This document shows positions 39,201 through 51,567 of a stretch of DNA of 64,000 nucleotides, piece by piece (position 1 is the stretch's first letter; each line of letters opens with the position of its first letter). The stretch comes from Cercis canadensis. Lineage: Eukaryota > Streptophyta > Magnoliopsida > Fabales > Fabaceae. The notes under the pieces are model-generated. The model saw only the letters and a list, made by a program, of their open reading frames with translations. It made no database searches and was not told where the DNA came from. Position numbers and translations under genes: made by a program. Location: assembly GCA_003255065.1 (NCBI GenBank), contig QAOA01003577.1:815266-879265 (forward strand), written 5' to 3'.

Positions 39201-42200
39201 TTGAAATTTTTAGGTGTTGGGGATGCTAACTACAGAATAATAACTTCATTATGAAACTTATGCCTACATGTTCAACATTACCCAGTATAGCCAGATTCTC
39301 CAGATTATACACCTGGATTCTTATCATTGAGTTTATTTTTTCAGACCAAAATACACCTCCAAAAATCAGAAATAAAGAGAGAATAGAAGACATGCAGAAA
39401 AGGAAAACAACCACTAGAAAAATCAACAAAGGATTATGTGCCATAAAGTTTAAAATGCAATGGCACCTTATCATCTCATCAGGAAGAGGGCGCAATCTCC
39501 AATCTGCATTTTGGTATCTGCAAGGAGATTACTTGTCAACCTTCCAGAATGTAGATAAGAATAAATGGAATAATTAAGTTATAGGAAGAAGTAAAGCATC
39601 TGAGTTATGAACATAGAGGTGAAGGGAAACTTAGTCCAAAAGATAAAATGAAAGAAACAAACAAAACATACTCTTTGTTAGCAGTAACGTCACAAAAGTG
39701 ATGTAAAAGATACTCCAAACTATTTCTCTCCAATTTTAATACCCTTGAGGCCTGAGCAGTTCAATAAAAATAGATTAGTCCTGTTTGATCAAAAGATGAG
39801 AAGGGAAGGAATCTCAACATTGAACATTGAGAGATTTCTAAGCAAACCTGTCCAGTGTCAAATAAATTACAAATGTAAATGCCAAAATCCCGTTGAAGCC
39901 ACACGATATCCCGATCTGCTCCATGCATGACCTAATTAACCAAAAATAAGGTCACTAGGATGAGGCAATCAAATAACAAAATAAATAAACAACCATGTCC
40001 AACTAACCTTCCTCTTGGCAGGATCCTTGAAAACTTCTCTTAGATAGGGTCCAATATGAATGCGAAGTTTCAAAGTGTCTACCACAAAATCTTCAGTCCT
40101 GGTTGAGATTTGCATCAAGCAAGTCAATCCTTGGAATGACCGATATTGATTATGTTCCAGATCTACCTAGAGATTTCAAGACAAAATGTTAAAACAATGC
40201 AAATGAGAGAAGTAAAGGGGGGAGGTAACTAAGAGAAAAGGAGTATATGAGTCCAGCAATCAAATGCGTCCAAACAGAACACTTAAAGAGGCAAATAAGA
40301 AATAAAATTAAATAAATAAATTTTCACAATAGTCAGCTGAAAGCTGCCTAACCAACACAGATTATGATGACAGGATCACAGCAACAGAAATGCAAATTCA
40401 AACAAAAAATGCATCAAATCATATTTGGTCCTTGACTTCCCTTTTCACTGGTCACAGATGATACATAGCACTAAAAGCTCAAAGAGCTAGGGATTAAGAT
40501 GTAGATGCCTGGCATATGTTATGTACAAATTCTCAAGTGATATTAACAACTTGATACAAATTAGACATGCACTTTTTCAAACCAAAACCAATCTATGTCC
40601 AGCACTCAACAGGATATCAATCCTTTCAAAAGCAGTTAAGGAGGCAAAATGTATTTCAAAAGCCATTGTTAATCAGACATTTTACAATCATACACAAGAA
40701 GATCCCTGAAAATGTGAAGGGTGGAAGCACAAATTACAAAATTAATCAAGAATTGATATTAAATGTTATTAAACAAGGAAAGATAGCACAGCCCATTATC
40801 CAAATTACATGTGATCTCCAGAACTTGAAGCTTCTAAGAGAAATTTTAACTTCATTTTCAAGAACTGTTCAATGGGTAAAAGGTTGGAATTTCTATTCAT
40901 AGGCCTGGTACCAGAGATTAAGATTTAAAGTGACTGAGAAAATTTTGATTTTGTAAGTGGCATCAGAGAATCAAGGAATTAAAAGAAATGGAAATATATC
41001 CAGGGTTTTTCAGATGTTGCTTAAGACTGCTGTCAATCAGAAGTGACTGACATTCAATTACATATAATAACAACATGTAGTATTACAGTTGCACACATCA
41101 GAGATAACTGTAAATGAGATTTCATTTTCTAGCAAGCTTAGTTAGTGTTCAGAAGACTACTTGGGGGAATGGGGGGACAAGCTCTAACAATTGTATGAAC
41201 AATCAAAGCCACATAAATAAGAGTCCAGGGCTATAAAACGGTCATGCAGGAAATTTCTCAGTAAAACATAATGAATAGTGGTCCTGTTTACCGCAAATTC
41301 ATTAACAGCACGCAGCTTAGAAGCCAACTCTTTCAAACCTTTGACATCCTCCACAAGCTTAAAAGGGGTACATTCTATTGAGGGAGGTTTTATTGGCTCA
41401 ACATCCCCAAGACCTCTATCAACAAAATCCAAAACAGAGTGTTTCTCCTGAAAGAATAAACTAGTAATCAATGCAGCAAAAAAAAGGCTACAGTTAAAAA
41501 TAAAAAAGTAAAAACAAACAAAAGTACATAAGCAAGATGATGAAAGATTTTGATAATCACTCACATAGGAAATGTAATATACTAATGCAAAACCAGTTTA
41601 GAGAAGCACACATTATTCTAAGCAAATGACCAAAAGGAAACATTCTTTAAAAGGACTTAGTCCTTCATGTTTCAATAGACAATTTCAATCAAGTTCATTA
41701 ATTCTGAATCGATATAATCCATGCTATTATCAGGATGAAAGGGTGCCAAAATGATAAGTCAAATATCATTCCCACCTAACTCATTAATTCCAAGTAAAGC
41801 ATGCCAAGATATAAATACAATCTGCATGAAACTTTGGAGAAATAATGAGCAATATCCCAGGCAACTTGCCTCATAATCTCCTCCTGACAGAAAAAGGCTA
41901 AGGAACTTGTTAGGACCAAAGGGGAGCCTAGAGTTTAACTAATGTCACTCTTTAATATAAATACCAGTTTTCTAGCAGAAAGAAGAGTTTCTTATTCAAG
42001 CATTTTCATGGGGCCATTTATCCAAACTTTTTAGAGTGTCTTTTGCTATGGCATACTTGCTCAAGTTATATGTTTGCCTTATAAGAATTTCTGGAAGATT
42101 AACAGCATTGCTCTACGAAGAACCCAATAAAATTACAAAGCAACACAACCACAGTACATCAGTCTTGTCAATGTACACATACTACCACATTATTCCTTCC

Positions 42201-43363
42201 GTCAGAAAGTTCTTACAATGTTATGGATTGCAAAGATTACAGAATTTGTGCAGCATTTGTATTAGTATATACATGTGTGCATGTACATGCACTAAAGTAT
42301 CAAATCACTTCATGTAATGGCAATATGTTTGTGTTTGTACCAAACTTAATAACCGTAATTGATCAAATGCATCGAATGACAATTCAACTTTGTTTTTCAG
42401 AAACAATTTGAATACTTTACCCCACACAAAAACACATTGATCAAGACCATGACACAACAGAAAGCAGGTTACTCGTTTTATATGAACTATACCCATTTTT
42501 CATCATAAAATAGTAGGGTAGACCCAAATCTAATCAGAAACAGTGTTTCCTTCCCAATCCCACTCAGGAAAACAATTGAAAAGTTTTATGTTAATAAACT
42601 CTACCAACCAGTTGATCACTAGACATACCACAGGAGAAAATCGAATATAATATCGAGAAACCAGAAAGCTAACCAGTGGATGAATAAACCTCTGACCATC
42701 ATCACTCCTCTGCAACCATACATGCTCAAAAGGCTGGTTCGAATTATTAACCAATATGTTATACTCATCCTGAGGCCTTTTAATCGTTGGTATATGAAAT
42801 GGCACCTTTGGCTTCGGCCCAGTAGTTCTTTTATCCTTTGTAGCCACTTTAATGCCCGAGGCTGGACCTGAGTGTTGCTCCTGTTCTTTCCCTGCCTCCG
42901 GATGACTCATCCCCTTCTTTTTCTTCCCATAGACCAACTGGAATCCGTTTTCCGAGTCCCCCAAAGAATTCATTGGACGCCCTGTCTCTTCCTCTTTCTT
43001 CCGAATCCTCTGAAACTCATCCACTGACAAATCGAACCGCTCATAAACCTCATCATTCACGTTAACCAACCACTCATACGCATCATCGATATCCATAGGA
43101 AAAGTCATTTCATTGCCCCATATATGCGCCGAGGAACCGATGGTTTCAAGCATCGACTGTGATTTATTGGCGATATCTTCAATTGAATTCTTAAATTCGT
43201 CGAAGTTATAATAGAAGTGAAAGTCTTTGTCCGAGGGTATGCACCGCGAAGAACCTGAAAGCTTGGCAACAGACGAATACAAAGGACCCCTTGTCAGACT
43301 CTGTAAAGTCTGCGCCTCCGTAGTGGCCTGAGGTTGATCAACATTCATGGCGTCCTGATTCAT
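33916..43363 (-). CDS. RRP6L2: RRP6-like 2, nuclear exosome 3'-5' exoribonuclease (DEDDy family, HRDC)
   Basis: Fourteen exons join in frame to 925 residues: 43363-42674, 41447-41292, 40166-40008, 39931-39848, 39751-39672, 39517-39467, 38833-38725, 37977-37895, 37713-37668, 36938-36851, 36747-36578, 35267-34950, 34859-34758 and 34557-33916. Exon 1 carries the PMC2NT-type N-terminal domain. The DEDDy nuclease follows: VDLEHN (D284, E286), the Asp region in [13 protein letters not shown] (about 341-343), and [10 protein letters not shown] (Y408, D412). The HRDC domain lies around 465-545 ([29 protein letters not shown]). The tail is long, acidic then Lys/Arg-rich, and includes a 24-bp in-frame tandem repeat. 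RRP6L2 is the nucleolar exosome-linked enzyme for rRNA by-product decay and other nuclear RNA turnover. The N-terminus and length fit L2 better than L1 or L3. A telo-box in the leader agrees with a ribosome-biogenesis role. Confidence 0.92.
34956..35003 (-). repeat. In-frame 24-bp tandem duplication inside RRP6L2
   Basis: Two adjacent 24-bp units (34956-34979 and 34980-35003) differ by one base. They encode ANVGAPST and ANVGTPST near the end of exon 12, in the unstructured part of the tail. The reading frame is preserved. Confidence 0.85.
36201..36244. repeat. Compound microsatellite (AC)n(AT)n
   Basis: An uninterrupted AC run of about 22 bp is followed directly by an AT run of about 22 bp. 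It lies in intron 11 of RRP6L2. Confidence 0.95.
36261..36490. repeat. Local duplications in RRP6L2 intron 11
   Basis: The phrase TCCTCATAATAAGTTT occurs three times (about 36312, 36348 and 36459). It is flanked twice by AATCATTATTATACCC and twice by GGGTTAATAGGAAAC with following AGCATAACA. A poly-A stretch at about 36417-36430 sits inside one copy. This is a small nested tandem duplication, probably harmless because it is far from splice sites. Confidence 0.8.
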
Positions 43364-43385
43364 GGTGATCGCGAAGACTGGTTAA

Positions 43386-43404
43386 GGGTTTAGGGTTAGG
43401 GTTT
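43386..43404 (-). promoter_or_regulatory. Telo-box cluster in the RRP6L2 5' leader
   Basis: On the minus strand this reads AAACCCTAACCCTAAACCC, ending 23 nt before the RRP6L2 ATG. It contains plant telo-box units (AAACCCTA). Telo-boxes are enriched near the transcription start of plant genes for ribosome biogenesis and translation, which fits an rRNA-processing exonuclease. Function here is inferred. Confidence 0.6.
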
Positions 43405-45526
43405 AAGGATCGCCATTGCTGGGACTCTCTGCGTTTGTTCAGCTTTTTACAGCAAACAGAGCACAGTCCCCAGGTCTCATATATATTCGTTTATGTCACA
43501 TGTCAAGCGTGAAACTGCACGTGGCAATAAAATCCATGTGAATTTTGACCTGCATTTAATATGTTTTTAATCCCAAATTATATTCTTTTTGTAACATAGA
43601 CCTATAAAAGTATGACAATCATTGATTTAATATGATGAGGCACGCGATGATTGTGACTTGTAATTACATGAAAATCAAATGAGTAAATCTATAATTTATA
43701 AATTCATTTTATTTTTTATTGGAATAAATTCAGTTTATTTGTACATTAAATATATGTGTTTTTTTTTTTGTCGGTAAACAAAAATATGTGTGTTTGAACC
43801 TATGTTTATGGGGGGAAAAAAACCTACATCTGTTTTATCCACTTCATAAAAACCAATATTCGTTTTGCAGAATATATATTTAATTATTTCGATTTAGTCA
43901 TTTATGAATAGTAGTTTAATCAATCAACAATGGACTTAAACAAAATCCATCCATTTCAAATGAGCTGAAAAACAATCACATTAGAGTTCCATGGCCTAGT
44001 TTGAATAAGTGTTCTTTTTAACTAACGTATTTGTATGAAAATATTTTTTGGAAGTGTTACAAATTTCAGTTTTCATAAAAGACTAATAATAATTTTTTCA
44101 CAAGTTAAATTAAACTTTTATATTTTTTGATAAAAAATCCAAATTTCAGAAAGAAAAAAATCAACATGGTTTTCAAAGTCTATACATTTGACAAATTCAA
44201 GCATTTAACATTTTTTTTAATTTAAACATATAATTCATAAATTTTAAAAATGATCTCAATATCACTTATCATAAATCATTTAATTATATGACTATTCATT
44301 TGACATATATTTTTTTTAATTGTTACGATATATTTGAGTCAATCTTCACAAACCAAGACTAAGTTAGTCTTCTAGCAATAAAGGCACACCACCCATAGAT
44401 CAAATTGGTGTGTGTGAAAAGACTATACATTTGATTGATTTTTTTTTGAACGATTATGGTATATTTGGGTCAATCTTCATAGACTAAAATTAAATCAGTT
44501 TTCTAACAATAAAGACACACCATTGATACATTTAGAATTTTTTTTTTAAATACTGATCCTAAAATTCAATTATTGATTAACTTGAACATACTTATTACAT
44601 CACCAAAATTACTTTGGACGAAGTTTGGCATGTGACGCTGTTCGGATCAGCTAATTAGCTGTTATTAAGCAATGTAGAAAAAAGAAGGAAAAATATAAAA
44701 AGGAAAAAGGTATAGCGTGCTTGCAAGGGAAAAGAAGAAAAAAAAAAGCAGGTCAACGAAGCTTGTCTAAGGTTGACGTTATTTCTGAAGTATATATTAG
44801 ATTTTAGGCACTTTAATTTTAATATTATAATTTATAAATTTATTTATTTAACTATTACACTTTTAAAATTACTTAAATATTGTATTTTAAAAAAAATTAA
44901 AATACACAAAAAAAATTATAACAAAGCAAGACTTATTAAACACGTCAAATCTCATGTAATATATCTCCACTGAACATATCTTATGATATTTGGCATGCCT
45001 ATGTGGTCGCCCCAGCAAAAAGAAAAATGTGAAGGTACGTAAAGGGTGAAGTAAGAAATATATGATATGAATGTAGGTAGAGAGTAAAGTGAAAGGAAGA
45101 GAGACAAGAAGCAAAAAGAAAGATAAGATGAAAGGGAAAAATGGAGAGAAAATGAAAGAGAAGATAAAAATGAGAAAAAAAAAGAATATATTTCTCAACA
45201 TGTCAAATTTTAAGTGACATGTAAGATATTTAGTAAAACTTAGATTGTCAGAATTTTTTTATTTTTTATTTTTTTAAATATAATATTTAAATAAATAATT
45301 TTAAAAATACGATAAAAATTCGTAAAATATAATATAGGGGTCAAGGAGCTGCATTTTATCAAAGAGGACTCTTACTCTCTCAGGCTCTCCGCTAAGGTGG
45401 GTGGGTACTGGTCAGTGGGATTTTCACTGCTGCGCAACATTACGCATTCTGTATTTGCCATTTCTCCCGATATACTCACAGACTCTCGCTCTCTCACTAT
45501 CAGCTTCTCGTTTCCCGACAGAGCAA
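43405..45526. other. Intergenic between RRP6L2 and p23 (divergent promoters)
   Basis: RRP6L2 (minus) and p23 (plus) point away from each other, so promoters lie at both ends. The middle is AT-rich with no gene. It includes an imperfect tandem repeat (separate entry) and a purine-rich stretch at 45020-45190. Confidence 0.5.
44304..44530. repeat. Imperfect tandem repeat, unit about 128 bp
   Basis: A block holding ATATTTGAGTCAATCTTCA, AGACTAA, TTCTAGCAATAAAG and CACACCA (about 44309-44400) recurs about 128 bp later (about 44437-44527) with scattered differences. It resembles a dispersed plant repeat that duplicated locally; class unknown. Confidence 0.65.
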
Positions 45527-48235
45527 ATGAGGTTCCCTATTCTTCCTGTCTCTCTTTATCTCTATTAATTTTCACATGCATTTCATTTTTCTTTTTGCAG
45601 CCTATTGCACTATCACTTTAGCTGAAGCTGAAAGCTTTTTAGATTTTGTGAAAATTTGGTTGATGGGTATTTGAGGGTTTAGCAGTCCCCCAGTTTATTT
45701 TTGTATCGGAAACTCTTTTGGGTTGCAATCGAAATGCGACAAATGTTGGTTTACGTTCCTGTTGCTTGATTAGATCATAACTCCATTGTCCTATTGTCAG
45801 AAAATTACATTTTTAAATGGAAAAGTGGCAATGTTTTAAACATTACTGATCCAGAATTTAATATTCTGAGCCATATTGATATTTTTGATTCAGCATTTGA
45901 TAAAAATCTTATTGTGCATATCCAGTCGCCAACCTGAAGTTCTCTGGGCGCAGCGTTCTGATAAGGTTTATCTTACTGTTGCTCTCCCTGATGCCAAGGA
46001 TGTTGCTGTTAAGAGTGAGTCTCATGGTTTATTCAGTTTCTCTGCTTGTGGGGTACAAGGTGAATCCTATAGTTTCAGCTTAGAACTTTATGGACCAATA
46101 GTACCTGAGGTGAGCTCTTAACTGCATTTTTACTCTATACTTCTCAGACTACAATTATTTGCCTTGTGATGTTGTTCCTCTTGTTTCTGTCACCACTTCT
46201 ATTGTTAGGGGTAATGTCTATTTGTCTAACCATCATTACTGTTTCTCCTGAGTCATTCTTGTTCTTTCAAGTAAATAATTATGCTACGCAACACACATGA
46301 TTTATTTATTTAGTGTCAGCAGAACCATGAATACTTTTTCTGGTAGAGTGATGGCAATTTAATTTGTTTCATGATTATCATGAAAATCAAGCCTGCTAAT
46401 AGTATTGCTATTTGGTGGCTTAGTTTGATTTAAATAAAATATTGAGACTATTTAAATGTTATTTTGCGAAAAGACTTTCTGTAGTGAAATAGTATTCTTT
46501 ATGGAGTGTAAGCACCAATTGTGCTGGTCTTTTTTACCTAATTTTCAGTTTGCCAGTTCTTTTATTTGTTTTCTTATCAAACTTTTCAAAAGGTTGTATG
46601 ATCCTATCTTAAATTTGTCTTTTTGGCGTAGGGTTGTAAAACTAAAACTGGCTTAAGGAACATATTATGCTTAATTCAAAAGGAGCAGAAAGGTTGGTGG
46701 AAAAGGTTGCTGAAGTCTGAAGAGAAACCTGCACCATACCTGAAGGTTGATTGGAACAGATGGTGCGATGAGGATGATGAAGAGTCAACTTGTAAGCCTG
46801 TGTTACTTTTCTGATGTTAGATTTTTTAAGTTTGGCATTTCAAAAAAATTTCACCCTAGACTTGAACATGAGAATTTATATTTTTATGGTATCCATGTGA
46901 TCTCTACATGTCAGTGATAAGATATTATTTCTCTCAAGGAACCAACTATCCCAAAACTTAAGCTATTTTTAACTATATCTTGAGCAGGCCCCTCACGTGA
47001 AAGCAGTTGTTGCTTAGAGCATGGACAAAGCACAAGCCTCACTTACCTTGTGCTGAAATTTAATTTTAGTAAGAAAAATGGGGCAGCAAGGATCAACCCT
47101 AGTCCACTTGGTTGAGAGTTGTTTAGAGAACTGTTAAGGGCACCCGTGGGGGGGGGGGGGGGGGGGGGGGGNGGGGGTGGGGTTGTGCTTCTTGAGCTTG
47201 TTTAAGGTCCCAACCTGTATGATCTTTAATTGATCTGTGGTTGACACCCACTTTGAAGGTGTTGGTCTGCTCCCTCTGATAAGTTGTAGCTATATTTGCT
47301 TTCATATCCTTCTGATTTTCTCAACAATTCTTGCTTCCTATTGCAACTGAATTATAAATTTGTGGTGTATGAGCTCAGTGATAATGAATGTAAAGCTGAC
47401 AATGGTTTAGGGCCTTTAGACCTCCTTCAGTTAATAAACTATTGCAAGAAGTGGTAAACTAATTACTCAGGTTCTAATCACATGCACTTTTTATTGATTG
47501 GCACGTCCTTCAGATATGATTTCATTACTGTAAAAGGAAGTTATATGTATCCTTGTCCTCATAATTTGTCTTACATGTCAGATGGGTTGTTCTACCATGT
47601 TTTGAAATTCTCATCCAGTGCTTGAGGACATCTAAGTAAATAACTTCTTGTTGAGAGTTTTTGACTTGTCTGATTGAGCTTTTTGTGAATTTCTGCAGCT
47701 GATTTGGCATCTGATGATGATGCTCAGGTAACTTAATTCTTTCTGCTTACCACATGTAATATGAAGTTCTAGAGTTCTACAAATTTTCTGGTACCTTATC
47801 TCATCAAATGTGTTCTGTTCTTTTGCAGTTTGTTGATCAAGATGATGGAAACAGTGACGATGAAGGAATGTTATGTGAGTAACCCCTTTATATCTTTACT
47901 TTAGAATGATGCTTCCTTACTGAAACATGTTTATTTGTCACATAGAATATGAAAGATATGCTCCATGAGATCCTTTAGGCTTTCCCAATGTATGGATAAT
48001 ATGTTGTGCAAATGCATTTCTTCGGCTGTCTAGTTCCCCCCTCCCCAAAATGCAATTGGAGATAAGGTTTTTCCCTAGACTAGCCAGGATTTTCTTGGGA
48101 GTTATGTCTTCTCAGACAAGCTCTTAAACTTGGTTACTTAAACAAAGGATAGAATATCATAAACTTGGTTACTCTGTTTAACATAGATGATGATTATTTG
48201 CAGATCTCCCTGACTTGGAAAAGGCAAGGGGCTAG
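45527..48235 (+). CDS. p23 HSP90 co-chaperone (CS domain), p23-2 type
   Basis: Six coding exons give 151 residues: 45527-45531, 45926-46109, 46632-46791, 47699-47727, 47829-47874 and 48204-48235. Exon 1 carries only ATGAG; the codon AG/T completes Ser2, giving [20 protein letters not shown], the classic p23 start. The CS/p23 beta-sandwich covers about 1-110 and ends in the conserved WW and KVDWNRW region. An acidic tail (DEDDEES, ASDDDAQ, NSDDEG) ends in LPDLEKARG. p23 binds the ATP-closed dimer of HSP90 and stabilises client complexes in the cytosol and nucleus. The length matches Arabidopsis p23-2 (At3g03773, 150) rather than the longer, Gly-rich p23-1. Gene order supports p23-2, since At3g03773 is the neighbour of At3g03770. 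Confidence 0.92.
47148..47177. repeat. Poly-G run with one N
   Basis: About 29 consecutive G with a single N at 47172, inside intron 3 of p23. The true length is uncertain, and the N marks an unresolved base or join. Confidence 0.9.
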
Positions 48236-49211
48236 CCGCTCTTGTGTTACTAAGAAGAGTTAGAGTAACATTCTGGAGATGGAATAATATGGAAGTACTT
48301 TTTAGATAGGGACATTAGGCTAGTTACTTGATAAGAAGCAGCATGACATGATTATGATTGTCTTGTATATAGAATCTAATTATTGCCCAGACCAGAAAAC
48401 ATGGACAGCCTTGATTGTGTGTGATTGGTTGGCACCAAATCTTGCGTCTGACTAGGTTTCTTTACTGCAATTACTGGTTATATCATCTTTGTTGATTTTC
48501 TTGAAGAAAAATGCTTGAATTTATACAACCAAAACATCAAAGAAAATTGGAATTTTGAGGCTGCAACTTGTCGCAGGAAGGTCATTTTTTTCCTTCTCTA
48601 TTGTTTCTGTCTTTTTCTTCTGAATTGAACTTGAATATATTTTTGGCAAACAATGAAGATATTTCTAATAAAAATACAGCAATACAGGCTAAAGGGTAGC
48701 ATAGTTCTATTTAGTGCTAACACTAACAGAAGATGAACTAAGGTAGATGTAAGGGAAAAATACATCAAACTATTACAGTAAATCGTTAATTGTATGTGGG
48801 GTGAAAGGAATAAGGAGCAGTCATCAGAATTCACTTTCAGCATGTTGGGCGCATGATGACCTCGAGTATGCTAAAATGGTTAAGCAGTTTACAATGGTAT
48901 GATCAGATGGCGTTCTGCTTTATTTCCTTGTACTTTACTTGCTGGTAGCATAAAATTGTCACTAAGTCCATACGAAGGAAACAGTGTCTTGTAGTGTTCT
49001 ACGAGAGGTTTATGCCGAAAAAGAAAGAAAAGAGGTAAAAAAGCTCATCTAGGCAAAACCTATAACTGTTAAGAGTAATTTAGCTATATACAGTCTAATA
49101 CTTTTAGGATTAAAATAATATTCTTATAAAACACAAAATCATAGGGTTAAAATAAAATTCCTACAAAACACAGTATCATAGACTTAAATCAAATCTCTAC
49201 AAAACATAAAA
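48236..49211. other. Intergenic between p23 and the pyruvate kinase pseudogene
   Basis: The two genes converge here. No coding pattern is seen. The left part should be the p23 3' UTR. Near 49085-49210 a short phrase about ATAAAATC, AAAATAAAATTC and ACAAAACACA repeats imperfectly three times. Confidence 0.5.
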
Positions 49212-51567
49212 TCATTTAACAGGTAGTATTCTAACTACAGAAGCAGTGTCAATTCGGTGTAGTGTCACGACTGAATCTCCAGGCTTGCAAAGTTTCTTCA
49301 TTTTTGCATACTGAAGGGCAGATTCTATGGCTGCTTGAGTTGATTCTGTATCAGAAAGTCTAGTAGAACCAGAGCTCAAAACAGGAACAACGCCCCTATA
49401 AATAAGGCCATGTTTTGCAGGGGTTTCATCACTACACGACCATTCAAGCAAATCTGTTTTTATCTCTGGAACAACCACCGACAAAATTGGCATGCTGTCC
49501 GACCATGCTTTGTGAGGACCAAAATCAGAGCCGCTTTAATGGCCTTTGCTGTTTGTACTGCTGAAGAAGCCAAGCTCTCTATTGGACTCATAGGCAACGC
49601 TGCTCTTTCCACTGTGCTTCTAAAAAGGTCTTCATTGTTGATAAAATCTTCTGCCTCTGCACATATTCTGGCCATAGTTTGAACAGCAATTTCAGGATAC
49701 GCTCCAGCAGCAGTTTCCCCACTTAGCATCACACAGTCAGTACCATCAAGTACTGCATTGGCAACGTCTGTGGCCTCAGCGCGAGTTGGCCTCGGAGATT
49801 TGATCATTGACTCCAACATCTAAGTAGCTGTTACCACTGGTTTTCCTTGTATGTTAGCTTTCAGTATCATCACTTTTTGCGCAAGAAATATCTTTTCAAT
49901 GGGAATTTCCATCCCCAAGTCTCCTCGTGCCACCATTAGTGCATCCGAGTTTGCAAGAATCTCCTCCATATTAGCAATCCCTTCTTGATTCTCAATCTAC
50001 AAAACAAACAAACAATTGCTTTGAATAAAATAGATAAGGGAAAAAGATCCAGAATGTTATCACAGTTAGCAAATTTAGCAGTTACGTGGAGTTGGGCCAT
50101 AGCTAATGTCATGGTTTTGCCTCTTAGATATACAACTTGATAAGGTGATTGTAGTAAAATTACCAACATTATACTTCGTATTTCTTAATTGTGTTTCAGA
50201 TAAGATAATAGTAGCATTCGCATACCTTTGACATAAGAATTATATTCTTTGCATGCTCCCCAAGAAAATTTCTAACTTGAACAAGATCAGAACCTTTGCG
50301 AACGAAAGAAAGAGCAATTATATCAATCTTATTTGGAATCCCCCAGTTATAAATATCCTCGCTGTCCTTCTCTGTTAAAGTTGGGAGGTCCACAACAACC
50401 CCAGGAAGATTGACATTCTTTCTCTCGCCTAGAACTGCAGAATTTTCACAACGACAACGGACCAATCCTTGTACCTTGTCCACAGCCACAACTGTGAGAG
50501 TAATTGTACCATCTGAGCATAGGATAGTACTTTGAGGTTTCACATCCTCAGTTAACTTGTTGTAGCTCATTGAGATCATATTCTTGTCACCCTTGAAACT
50601 GTAATCGCTAGTGATGAGAATTTCCTGACCCTGCTCCAAATTTATGGGTTTCTTATCTTTCAATTCTCCTGTTCGAATCTCTGGACCCTGTAAGATATAA
50701 GATATGGTTTGTGTTAATACTCCAATCGCTATACTTGGCAGTTTAACATATATGGATGATTAATTTAAGGAATATTTATACAACATTCTAGGTAGCACTA
50801 GATTCTCATCTTCTGGGAAACACACAGAAAGTTCTGCTCTATGATTCAGACAGTTTAATACACGAGATTAGTTCTTTCAGAAGTTGCTAATGGGTAGTGA
50901 AGCAGAATTAGAATTAGAAGCTTAGTTTGTTGAAACTGGAAAAGATAAATTTAACTTGGATTGGATTTGACACAAATTGCACCACCCTACCTCTCCAACA
51001 TATGCATTATATATATTGACAATATGAGAACTTTAGCAACAAAGGAATTAAACCACAACTAATTGCTCGAAAATATGAAATCATTATCCAACTTATTCCT
51101 TAAATACAAGGTTCCAGCAAGAGACATCTTATTTAGAAAGTATGTGAACATGTGTCAAGTAACCAGATATTGAATATCAAGAATCTAAGTTCATATTTTT
51201 AATATGATCACAACTTAAAAGAATTGGAAATATATATAATTAAGATACTCAATAAAGTAAATATTTTACATAATTAATAGTGTATATATTAAACAAAAAC
51301 AAAAAAAGTCCTCTAGAGGGTAATTAATACCTTTGTATCCAACATAACGGCGCAGAGAATGGCGGTGTTGTTCATGGCAGTTCTGAGATTATCAAGGGTT
51401 TCCTGATGATAAGAATGAGTGCCATGGGAGAAGTTGAAGCGAGCAACGTTCATGCCTGCCCTCAGAAGCCTCTCTATAATCTCTACAGACCGTGATGCCG
51501 GTCCCAACGTGCACACTATCTTTGTCTTTGGCTTCCTTTCACCACCAACTGCTAACACCCTTTCCAT
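49212..51567 (-). pseudogene. Cytosolic pyruvate kinase gene broken by a stop codon and a frameshift
   Basis: Exons 51567-51331, 50687-50226 and 49996-49212 follow the plant cytosolic pyruvate kinase pattern with good GT-AG sites. The N-terminal half is intact: KTKIVCTLGPASRS, NVARFNFSHG, MLDTKGPEIRTG, LSFVRKGSDL, IENQEG and [10 protein letters not shown]. In the last exon the family motif VTATQMLESM reads VTAT-stop-MLESM because the Gln codon CAG has become TAG (49822-49820). Further on, where about nine residues (KLVAKYRPN region) should follow HGRTA, they are missing, and the frame shifts at about 49491-49497 into [14 protein letters not shown], which runs to a normal end (VRILPVK, stop at 49212). 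The readable product would stop at 291 residues instead of about 510, losing part of the catalytic barrel and the regulatory C domain. It converts PEP and ADP to pyruvate in functional relatives; this copy should be dead. Confidence 0.85.

Noticed and set aside
44887..45201. Minus-strand Phe/Leu-rich frame
   Set aside because: It is the antisense of a purine-rich low-complexity tract, giving a meaningless FFLLF-type protein.
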